Notes: generated by a model not told the origin, from the sequence alone. A stretch of DNA of 64,000 nt from Gigaspora margarita (GCA_009809945.1 WTPW01000068.1:224889-288888); one strand, 5' to 3'. Shown: positions 35,680-46,837, counted from the stretch's first letter. Numbers and translations: made by a program.

Positions 35680-35709
<30 letters not shown>
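34696..35709 (+). mobile_element. Poly(A) retroposon with tRNA-like head, ~1 kb (full-length copy)
   Basis: The element runs from gggtgtagcgac to a run of about 30 A and is flanked by a perfect 15-bp direct repeat, aacaaatacaatttt (34681-34695, and 35710-35724 including the last A of the tail). The first 78 bp resemble a tRNA. The remaining body has no long open frame, is GC-richer than its surroundings and ends ttgaataaaatatcc, then gagcactttgaaac before the tail. A tail plus a long direct repeat shows target-primed reverse transcription, so a LINE machinery must have copied it. About 1 kb is long for a SINE. Copy 2 is at 61689-62485. Confidence 0.88.
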
Positions 35710-35712
<3 letters not shown>

Positions 35713-35724
35713 AAATACAATTTT

Positions 35725-36649
35725 CCTAATTATATTTATTCATAAATAGACTAAGCTATAAAAAGATTTTATTTTACATGCAATTCGTTATTGACAAAAG
35801 CAAATCGACTGATTATTAATGATATGTTAAATTGAAAAATCTCTTCGACTAATATTGTCTCATTAAATCTATAAAATTTGAATTTATACTCATATAATCG
35901 GTAGTACCAGTTCTGTAAACAGTAGTACTATGGCAGCATTTAGAAGATCCAAAAACATTTTTAACGAACAATATGGTACAAAAGATAGAAGACATGGTTT
36001 GGTTTTTTATATTTTTTAATTAGTATTTTTTTTACTTTATTTTGAATTTTTTTTTAAAAAAAATAAAAATTTTTTTTTTGAAAATAGAGAAATGAAGTTA
36101 ATAAAGAAAGAGAAATTAAATACTTATATAGTTAAAATTTATTATTATTTTATTATAGAAAATTATTATGATTAATTATTTTTTATTTATTATCTATCTT
36201 TATTGCTATTTATTGAGTTATTGGTAATAATTATTTTTTTATTATTTTTTAATGAGTTAAACAGTTATTATTAATATTTTATTTTTAGTTGAAATAGAAT
36301 CAAATTATAAGAGTTCGAATGAATAAGTTTTTTTTCATTATTGTTCTAAAGGAGGAACCAAAAATGGCTGGATACAAGACCTGCATCTGTTATATTTCAC
36401 CAATTTTAGAATCCTACAATAGAACTTGGGTATAGTACGTGGCTGAAAGTTTATACTGTATAGTGTAAAAATTTTTGAGATGCACATATATTTTGTGCTT
36501 ATAATATGCAATTTAGATTTTGAAAAAGAACTATATTTAATTAAAGAAGATTCTGTGATTTGCTTCTGGGTATAGTATATAGTGAGTCTACTATTCAGGA
36601 AAATCTTTTATCTGGCCATTTATGGTATTTTTTCTTCACATATTTGTAG
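35725..36649. other. AT-rich intergenic DNA
   Basis: No gene or repeat family recognised; long A/T runs at 36000-36300. Confidence 0.5.
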
Positions 36650-36790
36650 GTTATTATTTAAGATAATTGAGAATTTTTTATTTATTGAATGATAAAAAAA
36701 TTAGTTAATTAACATGAGTATTATAAATTGGAGATTTTTTTTTGCATTAGAAGATATATTAACTTAAGCTAATAATTCATGTGGCTATGT
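36650..36790. repeat. Left fragment of a satellite interrupted by the 12.3-kb element
   Basis: It matches the unit seen at 49047-51090 (gataaaaaaattagttaatt, attggaga, tttgcattagaagatatatt, aattcatgtggctatgt). The repeat resumes at 49047 with the same phase. Confidence 0.8.
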
Positions 36791-37601
36791 AGAACCCCGA
36801 GCTATTAGTATATAGGTTACAAAAAATTTGAAATTTTTTATAATAGCTCTAAGCAAGCATTTTTATTAATATTAATAAGCATTTTTACCATATGACATAT
36901 AAAAATTTATTAAAAATAAGCAAACATAATATCTAATTTATAATATTAGCAAAATAAATATACAAAATCTTTAAATATTTTGAAACATATTGTAAAATAT
37001 TGTGAAATAGGGCAAATAAAAATACAGAAAGTAATATTTCATATATTATCACAATATTATTACCAAAATTTGCATGGAAATTACTATTGATTTTTATTGA
37101 TTATTGGATAGTAATCGATTAAAATCCTCATAACAACATTAGCAAAATAAATATACGAAATCTTTTAAAAGAAATTGCACTCTGAAATCTTTTGAAAAAA
37201 TTGTAATTGACTTGAAATCTTTTGAAAGATGCGCAATCTTTCGAAAGATTTTGGTATGTATTTCTTTTGTTATATTTCAAAATAAATTTTAAAATATTTT
37301 GAAATATATTGCAAAATAGTGTGAAATAGAGCAAATAAAAAAAATGCAACTCTACTTAATTACTCTCCTCCAGGGTCACAGGAGGTAATATTTCACATAT
37401 TATTGGATTATTTCACATTATTTTGCAATATTTCACAATATTTTAAAACTTTTTAAAAAAATAAATAAATGATATACATATTCATATAATCAAATTTTTG
37501 ATCGTTTTCACACATTTTCACATGATTTTGCAAAGTTTTGCAATTTAATATAAAATTTTCTACTTTTTTATTTATTATTATTAAAATATTATATATATAT
37601 A

Positions 37602-37940
37602 TTTTTTTGACTATTGTAACGTCTTACCAGATTATTTCACTTGTTAACTCAGATATCTGGTATATTCAATCCACCACTATCGAGTTCCTATCATCAAACT
37701 CCTACTCCCAACTTGATTGTTCATATTACCAAGTTATCCTTCACAGGCGGATTCCGAAGAGTCTTAAATGCTGACTTTTCTCAGGTACCTCGTGGGTCCC
37801 TAAGAATGACGTACTGCACCAGCGCCAGAAAGCCAGAAGACAACAAAAATCGTAACCCCCATTATTAGTGCCACAAGTTCATGTGACAAGACCTTTATAC
37901 TACATCTTATGACTTCGGTTATTTCAAATCGAGATCCTAG
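37602..37940 (-). mobile_element. 3' part of a tRNA-derived retroposon split by the gypsy element
   Basis: Minus-strand sequence continues directly from 47505-47706 once the LTR element and one copy of ctag are removed. It ends in a short T-run on this strand (a poly(A)-like tail on its own strand) at 37602-37608. Short frames here show no protein family. Confidence 0.55.
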
Positions 37941-38614
37941 TATTACAGTAGGTTAGCCTTCTTGTACTCCTTACTATAACAATGACATGGCTATAGGGAT
38001 CTTTAGCGGTTTATAGCGGTGTCCAAGAAGCAGGTATAATTCCTTAGTCTGTAAGAAATTATACTCTTCTCTGTAGGCGGTTCGTGACAGTATTTAGAGT
38101 TAACAATAGTTTCTTTATTTAATAATAATAAGCAAGAGGGCTATTCCTAGATTTCTATTCCTAAGAAATCCCTTTTACAAGATATTTAGTAAATATAAAG
38201 AGAAGTGGGTGTCTGAGTCTAATTTGACTAAGGGAAATTCCGTGTCTTTAAATACATTTTAGAATAAGCGTTATAAGCATTAATTTACAATGATGAACAT
38301 TACAATCATCATGAGTGACATAAGTGTTACAAGTGATATAATTGTTATAAGCGGTATAAGCGGTATAAGCGTTATAAGCGGTATAAGCGTTATAAGCGGT
38401 ATAAGCATTATAAGCGGTATAAGCATTATAAGCGGTACAAGCGTTATAAGCGGTATAATCGTTATAAGCGGTATAACATTATAAGTGATATGAACTATTC
38501 TAAATGTCTAACTTCCCAAATAACAATATATAAAAGACTAAAGATAATAAGATAATAGTAAAATAAAGATAATAATAAATATTCCAATAAAATAATAATA
38601 CTCGTTCTATAACA
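37941..38614 (-). repeat. 3' LTR of the gypsy element
   Basis: Ends tattacagta ... ctataaca; the canonical TG start has become TA in this copy. It is about 95% like the other LTR in the part compared by eye. It includes an array of ataagcgttataagcggt units at 38330-38480. Confidence 0.95.
38330..38480. repeat. Minisatellite inside the LTR
   Basis: Tandem gttataagcggtataagc units of about 18 bp. The same array is at 47215-47380 in the other LTR. The ISVISGISVISG-type open frames are its translation. Confidence 0.9.
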
Positions 38615-38627
38615 TTTCCATCCTCTT
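38615..38627 (-). promoter_or_regulatory. Polypurine tract of the gypsy element
   Basis: The minus strand reads aagaggatggaaa immediately before the 3' LTR, the expected plus-strand primer site. Confidence 0.75.
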
Positions 38628-38736
38628 AAAAAAATTTACTCTGTAAATTCCTTTCCTAGTTCTTCTATTAAGAGGGTATAGTCTTCATCCTTTAACTTGA
38701 TTATTTGAGTCATGGAAAGGCATTTGGTTTGATACA

Positions 38737-39324
38737 TTAAGTCTTTAGGACAAACCGTAAAGATTTTCCTGATTTTTTGAGCTCCTTTCCAAATGTCTTG
38801 GGTTTTTTTTCACTTTTAATTTTTTGAATCTGTTCTCTAATTTGGGTTCGATGTTCTGTCTGTTTCTCAATGATCGTTCCTAAGTAATAATGAGCTTCAA
38901 TAGCTTGTATCTGTTCTTGACGGGATTGTTTAAATTTGGGCAATTCTTGAAGAATTTTATCAACTTGTGCAGTCCAAGTTTCTTGAAGAAAAGGATTTGT
39001 TTTGGCAGTCTTTTGCGGATTAAGAGTCTGGGTCAAGTCTTCAAATAATTTAGCGATAGCCTTAGGTTTCTCAGTCGATGCTGGGGTTAATAAAGCTTCT
39101 ATGTCTTCATCGAAAGGTCTTAGTAATTCATTAAGTTCATTAGAAGGGTCTGGTTCTTCTATTGGAGTAACATCGATTACTTGTTCTGGGTTTTGAGCAT
39201 CCCATAAGATTACATTCTGGCTAGAAATTTCTAAATGGTATTGGGCAGCAGGGTCTTGTCTCCAAATAGAAAGAAAATTTCGAAGGGCTAGTATAGTATT
39301 GGGTTGTAAGGTAGTAGATTCCAT
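38737..39324 (-). CDS. Extra ORF downstream of integrase, function unknown
   Basis: An uninterrupted 195-codon frame starting at ATG (MESTTLQPNTILALRNFLSI) lies between integrase and the polypurine tract. It is rich in Q, E and K, with predicted helical stretches (SRQEQIQAIEAHYYLGTIIE) and a basic C-terminus (KKPKTFGKELKKSGKSLRFV). No signal peptide or membrane segment is apparent, so it does not look like an envelope protein. It is the only undamaged long frame of the element, although it is the position where env or antisense genes occur in some gypsy elements. No known domain recognised. Confidence 0.6.
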   Translation of the reverse strand: MESTTLQPNTILALRNFLSIWRQDPAAQYHLEISSQNVILWDAQNPEQVIDVTPIEEPDPSNELNELLRPFDEDIEALLTPASTEKPKAIAKLFEDLTQTLNPQKTAKTNPFLQETWTAQVDKILQELPKFKQSRQEQIQAIEAHYYLGTIIEKQTEHRTQIREQIQKIKSEKKPKTFGKELKKSGKSLRFVLKT

Positions 39325-39475
39325 TTTAGAGGTTTTGGTAATATATCTGGAAAATTAATCAGAGTATAAAGTTATATATATATGTAATAAAGTAGCACAA
39401 TGATTTTCATGAGGCAGTGTACAAAGTTTTACACAAATGTCACTCCCTTCCACAATAAATTTCTTCCAGAAATTT

Positions 39476-40740
39476 CTAATTTTTGATTATAATTATTGGT
39501 TCCCATATTTGTTTTTCGTAGTACTTAACAAGTCTATCGCTATTATAGTACTTTTGTAAAGTCTTTCCTTTCATATCACGGAGTTTATATGCACCATTGT
39601 TCAATTTTTCTTGAATTATAAAAGGTCCAATTCTTTTATCTTTGAATTTAGCAGATCGCGCATTTCTAATTCTTTCCGTTATATCCATACTTTTTCTCCA
39701 ATTTCAAAAGTTTCTTCTTTTATTTTCTTATCGAAATATTTCTTTTGTTTTTCTTGAGATTTCCTAGTATTTTCTCTAGCTTCTTCTTGTAACATTGGTA
39801 ATTTTTCTATTAATCCATAAGCATGTTGGAGTATACTGTCCTGTATATCTATTTCTGTATCTATATTGTCCACAGGATGTACTGGAATAAGAGCTTCTAT
39901 GGGTAAGGTGGCTTGTCTTCCATAGACTAACTGAAATGAGATATATCCAGTAGTAGCATGTCTTTTCGTTCGGTAGGCTAAGAGAACAGCAGGTATATGT
40001 AAATCCCAGTCATCATCTTCTTTTACTTTTGCAAGAGATTCACATAATGTTCAGTTAAGTCTTTCAACCATTCCATTTGTCTGAGGGTGATATGGTGACG
40101 AGAATTTGTGTTTGATGAGAAACTTTTCACACAGTATCCGTATAGTTTTACTAATAAAGTTTCTTCCTTGGTCAGAGAGTATAATTTTTGGAGTTCCATG
40201 TCTACAGATGATTTCTTCAAAAATAAATTGGGCAAGAGTATTGGCACTAGCATCAGGTATAGCACGGGCTTCTGGCCATCTTGTTAGGTAGTCTGTAGCA
40301 ACGATGATATAACGATTATTCTTGGTAGTTAATGGGAGAGGTCCTACAAGATCAATTCCAACTCTTTCAAAAGCATGTCCTATTTGAATTGGATGAAGGG
40401 GTTCTTTTCTTCTTCCCTTTTGTCTTTTCTGGCATATCTCACAAGTCTTTACATATTCTTGAATGTCTCGGTACATTTGATCCCAATAATATCGTTCAGC
40501 TATTTTATAGTACATAGCATCAGTTCCCAAATGTCCAGCAGTGGGATGTTTGTGCATCATATAAAGGATCGGTTCTATTTCTGTCCATTTAATAGCTCTA
40601 AAGGGGTGTTCCAGATCTTTTCTATTTCTTTTATACAAGAGGTTATGTCTAATTTCAAAGTATCTAGCCTGATTAATTAATTGTTTCTTTTGATAGTCTG
40701 TAAATTCTTCTGGTATTTTGTCTAATTTTAAGTAGTATAA
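39476..40740 (-). pseudogene. Integrase of the gypsy element
   Basis: The HHCC zinc-binding module starts at HKHPTAGHLGTDAMYYKI and ends CEICQK. The catalytic core follows with D in GIDLVGPLPL, D in LSDQGRNF and E in NGMVERLN (D,D-35-E). After a frameshift near 40050, the frame resumes through 39873-39679 and ends with a GPY/F-type module (RIGPFIIQEKLNNGAYKL). No chromodomain is seen. This enzyme inserts the cDNA copy into the genome; here the frameshift would prevent a full-length product. Confidence 0.9.
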
Positions 40741-40762
40741 AGTTGAATATATTGGTCTAAAT

Positions 40763-41149
40763 TCATGATCTATATGGTTTATCTGTCTGTGTCGGTAGGC
40801 GTGATAAAGCATCAACATTAGAATGAATTCTGCCTAGTTTGTGAAGGATTTCAAAGTTATAAGGTTGGAGTTTAAGAATCCATCGTCCAATCCTTCCTTT
40901 GGGTTCAGCAGAGTGTAGCCATTTTAAAGCAGAGTGGTCCGTTACTAATATAAAGTGAGTAGCACCTAAATATTTGTGAAAGTGTTCAATAGCCCAAGCT
41001 ATAGCAGCACATTCCAATTCTGTTGCGCCATAGTTTACTTCTTCTTTCCTGAGGTTTTTGCTTGCATATGCAATTGAATGTTCTTTTCGATTGTGGTCTA
41101 GTTGGCTAAGAGTGGCACCAAATCCATAGTAAGAAGCATCGGTAGCCAA
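40763..41149 (-). pseudogene. RNase H domain of the gypsy element
   Basis: LATDASYYGFGATLSQ, then KNLRKEEVNYGATELECAAI and VTDHSALKWL, with catalytic D, E and D in the usual places of Ty3/gypsy RNase H. It is contiguous with reverse transcriptase upstream and integrase downstream, with the HSNVDALSRLP motif closing the domain. Confidence 0.9.
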
Positions 41150-42290
41150 AATAAATGTCTTTCTAAAATCTGAGTAGGCTAATATAGGGGCAGCAGTAAG
41201 TCAGTTCTTTAATTCTATGAAGGCTTCTTGTTGAACATGGGTCTATCAGTAGGGTTCGTCTTTTTGTAACAATCGATTTAATGGTTTAGCAATAGCAGAG
41301 AAGTTTTGGATAAATTGTCTATAATATCCAACTAGTCCTAAGAATGAATGAAGTTCAGTGATATTTCGTGGTGGTTGTATCTTTTGAACGGCTTCTATTT
41401 TTGCAGGATCTGGGACTATTCCATTAGGTGCAATGATATGTCCTAAGAAGGGTAAACATTGTATCCAGAAATTATATTTCTCGATGTTAAGGCGTAGTCC
41501 AGCTTTCTTAATTCTTCGAAAGACTTCATTTAAATATCTAAGGTGGTCATCAAATGTACGAGAATATACTATAGTATCTTCTAGATAAACTACTACAAAT
41601 TTCCATGCAATTTCATCATATACTCGGTCTATAAGTCTTTAAAATGTAGCAGGGGGGCATTACAAAGTCCAAAAGGCATTATATTAAACTCATAGGTTCT
41701 ATAGCAGATTACAAATGCAGTCTTTTCTTTGTCTCGAGGGTGTATTGCAACTTGCCAGTATCCACTTGCAAGATCCAAAGTAGAAAACCAATGTGATCCA
41801 GCAAGGGTATTCAACATCTCATCTATGCGAGGTAGAGGGTATGCATCCTTTTTGGTAACGTTATTGAGCTTTCTATAGTCTACACAAAAGCGTAATTTTC
41901 CATTTTTCTTTTTCACTAAGATGACAGGGGAAGTCCAGGGCCTATCAGAGGGTCAGATAAGTTTGTGTTTTATTATCTGTTGAATTTCCTCTTTGATAAA
42001 TGTCTGTTCATCTGGAGGTACAAAGTAAGGTCTAGAGTAAATTGGGGGTACTTCTTCTGTAAAGATACGGTGAGAAACTAAGTCAGTTCTACCTAGTTCA
42101 TTCATGTCTGTTGCAAAAATATCTGNAAATTTTTCAAGTAATTGTCTAAATCTATGTNCTTGTTCTGCAGTAAGAGGGCCTATATTTANTGAGGTACTNG
42201 GGGTTANGGTATATTCTTCATAGGGGATAAGGGTGTCTATACTATATACAGNGGTAGGTACTAAGTCTAAAGGNGAATGTTCAANGGGTC
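41150..42290 (-). pseudogene. Reverse transcriptase of the gypsy element
   Basis: Readable motifs in order: PWTSPVILVKKKNGKLRF, CVDYRKLNNVTKKDAYPLP, FSTLDLASGYWQVAI with the first catalytic Asp, FGLCNAP, then YLEDTIVYS where YxDD is expected, FLGHIIAPNGI, and PLNRLLQK. The Glu in YLED replaces the first Asp of the catalytic pair (codon gaa at about 41584). Frameshifts occur near 41630 and 41200, and several N lie at 42126-42300. Confidence 0.92.
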
Positions 42291-44338
42291 TATCTATACT
42301 ATTGTCTGAATCAATAGGTAGTTTGTCATCCTGCCTAGGATTATCTAAAAATTTTGATTGGTAAAAAGGGTTGCNAGAGNATTAGTTCTTTGTTGTTGAT
42401 ATTGGGTATCTTGTTGAATAAATTGAAGCAGTCGTTGGTTAAAGGTTTCGAGTTTCTGGACTTGTTGTTGTAGTTGTTCAATAGTTTGGTTCTGTAGAGT
42501 AATTCGTTGTTGTAATTCTTCTAAAGCACCTATGGTAACAATATTTGGTCTATTTTCTGTAGATTCCTCAATAGGTTCTTCTGGTTCAGTTTCTGGTTCT
42601 GGTTCAAATATGGATTTTGGAGGAGGTTCATAGTTAGCACAGTATCCATCATGTTCATTTAGTTCTTTTTGGTGTTTAATATGAAGGCATTCCTTGCAAA
42701 GATCAACGGAGTCTGAGAAGTTTCTTCTAAGGTTAGCAAGAGCGGTTTCTTTGCAAAATTCAGGATGGCTAGTATCAAAAGAAACTTCAAGAGCTTGTTG
42801 TAGTTGAGTTTCTTCATTGTCTTTTAAAAGACCATATTCAGCACAAAGTATTAGAGACATTTCTTCTGGGCTCCATAGTTGGTGAATTCGATCAGTCACT
42901 TGAGGTTCTAAGGCTTCAGCTAGATATTGGTTACTTTCTTCTAAGAAAATCTTGGCTAGTCTATAAATGCGAGTCTGATTCATCTCATATTGAGATCCAG
43001 CACTGCAGTTGGATTCAGTATAATGTCTAATTCTGGTCCACAGGTTGTAGTTAGAGTTATAAAAGATGTCTTGTCCTGCTTTGTAAGCATAGAGATGTTC
43101 GAGATCACAAAACCAAAGGGCTTGCTCTAGGCTTTCTAAGCTATACATTCTAGAAATGGGTCTGGTTTCTTCACAAATCTTGTATAGGACAAGCATTTCA
43201 CGTCTATCTCCTTGGTCATAATAATAGATACGTTGAGGATCTTCTGTAGGAAGTTCATAATGATAGTCAGAATAACATCCATGACAAACAAACTGGTTGT
43301 TAAGGGCTCGTAAGTCTTCTGGTCTATTGGGCTTTTGGCAGTGGCAGCAATGGTGAGTACGTTTGGAACTATAATTATATAGTCTTTTGGCTTCAACTGC
43401 ATCAGGATCACATCCACATTGACAAACTCGGTTCTGTTTCTTGAGGGTTGCAAGAGGCAATCAATAGCAATATGGCCTGTCATTCTACAAGTATGACAAA
43501 TGTTTTCAGAGCAGTTTCGATACAAATGGTCATTTCTATGGCAAATACGGCAAGAGGTTCTTCTAGGTAATTGTTGAGGGCAATGGACAGCAATATGTCC
43601 TTCCTGTTGACAACGGTTACAACGATTGGTAGGGCAATTAGCAAAGAAGTGATCAGGGGATCCACAGTTTTCACATACACGAGGAATAGGAGGGTTTGGT
43701 CTTCTATGTCTAGGCTAATAGATAATCCATGGGTTGGCATCATCATCAGAGGTAGAGATCATGTCTGGTTCACGGTTAAAAGCGTAAGCTTCTTGAGGTA
43801 CTAAATATTCTTGTTCGTAGATGTCTAATTCAGCAGGGTCAGTAACAGTAGGTTGTGATGGTAGTGGTTGGTTACTTTCATAAGAGGTAGAGATAGTATG
43901 CTTCTTGTTTTTCCATTTAAATGAATAGCGTCCATTTTTCCAATTATAACTGGCTTCAATTTTCTTTGACTAGTCATTTCCAAGCAATAGAGAGTAGGAA
44001 GTAGCAGGTACAACTTCAACGGTAATAGGTACAATTGCACTATCAATTTCTATTGGTAAATCTCGAATAATTCCTAGAGGGCGAGCAAAGGTTCCAGTAG
44101 CAGATATAATGAGGCTAGTAGAGGCTTGTTCTATTTTTAATCCTAAGTCTTGAACTACTTTGTGAGCAATCATTCTAATAGAGGCTCCACTATCAATAAT
44201 AGCTTGGTAAGGTTTCTGGTTCAGTTGGATGTTACATTTAACAGGTGTAGTATGAGCAGGTGTCTGAATCAAGTTAGCAGTTGTCGCTTCTTCATACAAA
44301 TAGAAGGATAAAGCAGTGCGAATAGAGGCATTATTCAA
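42291..44338 (-). pseudogene. Protease followed by a zinc-knuckle and Cys-rich block, upstream of RT
   Basis: The aspartic protease (44338-43970) has the active site AIIDSGASIRMIAHKV and ends in YSLLLGND. The same frame continues, through two TAG stops, to four successive CCHC knuckles at about 43670-43455: CENCGSPDHFFANC, CNRCQQEGHIAVHC, CRICHRNDHLYRNC and CHTCRMTGHIAIDC. After a frameshift near 43450 comes a second Cys-rich part (CQCGCD, HHCCHCQKPNRPED, FVCHGCYSDYHYE), a helical region, CKECLHIKH, an acidic linker (EPEPETEPEEPIEEST) and a Gln-rich coiled coil (LQNQTIEQLQQQVQKLETFN). Gypsy pol normally passes from protease to RT without such a block. Confidence 0.8.
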
Positions 44339-44692
44339 AAGTGTTTCCCATTTCTGTGGATTGAGAGTTTGGTTGGAAGAGGTACTAGTAGCGGTAGAAG
44401 GAGTTCCATCAAGATAATTAGCATTTCTATAGTAAGATGAGAGGGTACGATTAGAGGGTCTCCATGTAGAATTAGAGGATCTATCATGACTTCTAGAGCG
44501 ATAATCATCTCGATCATTTCAGTTGTCTCTATTTCTTGAATGGCTTCGATCTCGATTATAATTATTTCGATCCCTATTATAATTATCTCGGCTTCTGGAT
44601 CTGTTTCTATAGGAGTCTCATTGGCGATTGTTGTTATTGTTGGATTGTCTGTTTCTTCCTCATTCTCGATTTTGGTTATTTTTCTTGGTTCG

Positions 44693-46522
44693 TCAATGAG
44701 CAATGAAATGTCCAGTTCTACCACAGTAATGACAAGTAGGAGGTTGTTTGATAAGGTTGGCTTGTTTAGGAGAGTCAGCATAGTTAACAGAAAGGTTAGA
44801 GGGTTGTTGTTTTTGGGCAAGATTAATACTAAGTTGAGCAATCTGATCAGCTAGTTGTTTAATGGCTTTGTCTGTATCTGTATTAGGAGAAGCAATAAGT
44901 TTTCCAATTTCCCATTTGCGAGTAGTTTCCATGGCGGTAGCAAGATTAGCAGGTTCAGAAGCTTGAACATTGATAGCGAACTCAGGGCAAAGTCCTTGGA
45001 TAAAGAGTTGTTTTAAAAAGTCTCCAGGAAAAGCATCATCTGGGTTAACACATTTCTTTAATTTTCTAAATTGGTTAATATATTCATCAACAGAGTTAGC
45101 ACCTTGCTTAATTTCAAAGAGTAGTTTTTGCCATAGGGCTTTTTGTTTAGGAGTGCTGAAGCGATCTTTGAAAAGGTGTTTGAAACTGGTGGCTTGGTTA
45201 TTGCTATCACTAAAAGTAGTAGGGGCATTTGCAAGAGAGGAATACCAATCTAAGGCAATTCTTTTCAAATATATAGGGACAAGTTCCAATTTGTGAGCGG
45301 CATTCCATCAGTTAGCAGTAGCAGCACGTTTAAATTCAGTATACCATTCAAGGGGGTCTTGGGTTCCATCTCCATTAAAGAAGTTAACAGAGAGAAGAAT
45401 CTTTTCAGGTCCTCCATTTATAAAAGCAGCAGCTAAGGTATTAATAGCATTGGCAGCATTAGTTAGAGCTTGGTTTGCCATATTGGGTAGTTGATTGATT
45501 ACGGGTGGGTTGAGTATAGGTAAGTTGATTGTAGGTGGTGGTGAAGAAGGTGTTTGGTTTTCTTCAGTAGTTTCAGGAGCAGTGTCAGGTAGGTTTTGAT
45601 TTAACTCAAAGGTTGTAGTAGTGTCAAAGAAATGTTCAAGATCAACTTCTAGTTGTCGGGGTGTTAAAGTTACAGGACTTGCAGTTAAACTAATATGTGG
45701 GATTCGAGGAGAGTGAGAGCTAGCGATACTATGGTTGTCACCACGAGAATGTAGGTTAGGACTAGAAGAGGAGGCAACAAGAGTATCAAGGAAAGGTGTA
45801 GTTGTAAGGTTTTGAGTAGGTGCTTCAACAATAAAAGAGCCAAAGTCTGGATATGGATCGTATGGTCGATGATAAGATTCAGGTTCTGGGTTAAGGTAAT
45901 AGTCAAAAACAGTATAATCGTCAAAGTCTATAGGTAGTAGAATAGTACGGTTGGCATAGGACCCCGAAATATACATAGATAGGTCAGGTTAATTATAGGG
46001 TTACTAAAAAAGAAAAGATCTGTGAAAAAAACTTCAAAAATAAGCAAAAAAATTACTATAAATAGAAAGGATCTGCATAAAAAACCTCAAAAATAAGCAA
46101 ACTTATATCTGACCTATCTATGTATATTTCGGGGTCCTGTTGGCGTATCATTGGAGAATGGCAAGGGCAATTTCTCCTGGGTTTACAATGTCTACTTGGT
46201 AGCGGCAGCTAAAAATAATATCTCTGATACAGACACGAATAGTAGAAGAGTCTCGGGTAGCAGTTAGACGAGCAAAGTTACTTGTAGTTTGGCCACTATA
46301 AGTGTTAGCGTAATAGGTTCCAGAATACCAACACCAAAATCTTCCAAAAGGTGTTTGTAAAAATATTCGACCACTGGTTCTAGGAGAAGGATAACACTCT
46401 TGACAAGAAAGATTAGGGGCACTTAATTGAAGAGAAAAAAAAGGAAGAGAGGGCTTCTGATAATGTTCTGCTAAATGATTTCTAATATATCGATTATATA
46501 ATTCGTTGATGTCAGTAGTCAT
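44693..46522 (-). pseudogene. gag of the gypsy element, split by a MITE
   Basis: The N-terminal 124 codons (46522-46148, MTTDINELYNRYIRNHLAEH) and the main part from about 45958 are one frame separated by the 179-bp MITE at 45959-46137. The capsid region (PF03732-type) includes LEWYTEFKRAATAN, YLKRIALDWYSSL and LLFEIKQGANSVDEYI. A nucleocapsid knuckle near 44735-44700 reads CHYCGRTGHFIAH, with a TGA exactly where the last Cys should be. An Arg/Ser/Asp-rich linker follows to the protease. Two TGA codons lie in frame (near 46148 and 45303). Confidence 0.85.
45959..46137. mobile_element. 179-bp MITE inserted in gag, 9-bp duplication
   Basis: The TIRs are about 30 bp: ggaccccgaaatatacatag and its complement, continuing ataggtcag. 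The flanks gttggcata (45950-45958) and gttggcgta (46138-46146) are a 9-bp TSD with one mismatch. The interior holds two copies of a gatctg...cttcaaaaataagca segment. Removing the element rejoins the gag frame. A 9-bp duplication suggests mobilisation by a Mutator-like transposase. Confidence 0.85.
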
Positions 46523-46819
46523 ATGCCTTATGACTCTGAGCTAAGTCTTTGAAATGGTTAATTGTTAGTAGTGTTCGTTAGTAAATACAGTTACTAGAAT
46601 ACAGTGGCTAGAAATAAGTTTTTTAATAGAAGATAAGTAGATAGATAACAGCAGCAAGAGGGGAAAAACAGCAGCAGAGAGAATTAAATAGCAGCAAAAG
46701 AAGTGTTAATAGAGTAAGATAAACAGCAGCAGCAATTATAGAGAGAGGGTCCTTTTAGGACGAACAGCAGCAGGGTAGTATAAGTAGTTTCAATAGTATT
46801 CAAATGTTTTAAAAGCTTT

Positions 46820-46835
46820 CTGCCAGAAGGCACCA
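46820..46835 (-). promoter_or_regulatory. Primer-binding site of the gypsy element
   Basis: Two bases inside the 5' LTR the minus strand reads tggtgccttctggcag, complementary to a tRNA 3' end finishing in cca. The tRNA species is not identified. Confidence 0.75.
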
Positions 46836-46837
46836 AA

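Noticed and set aside
38290-38484. ISVISGISVISG-type repeat protein in the LTRs (also 47188-47445)
   Set aside because: It is the translation of an 18-bp minisatellite inside the LTR, antisense to the element.
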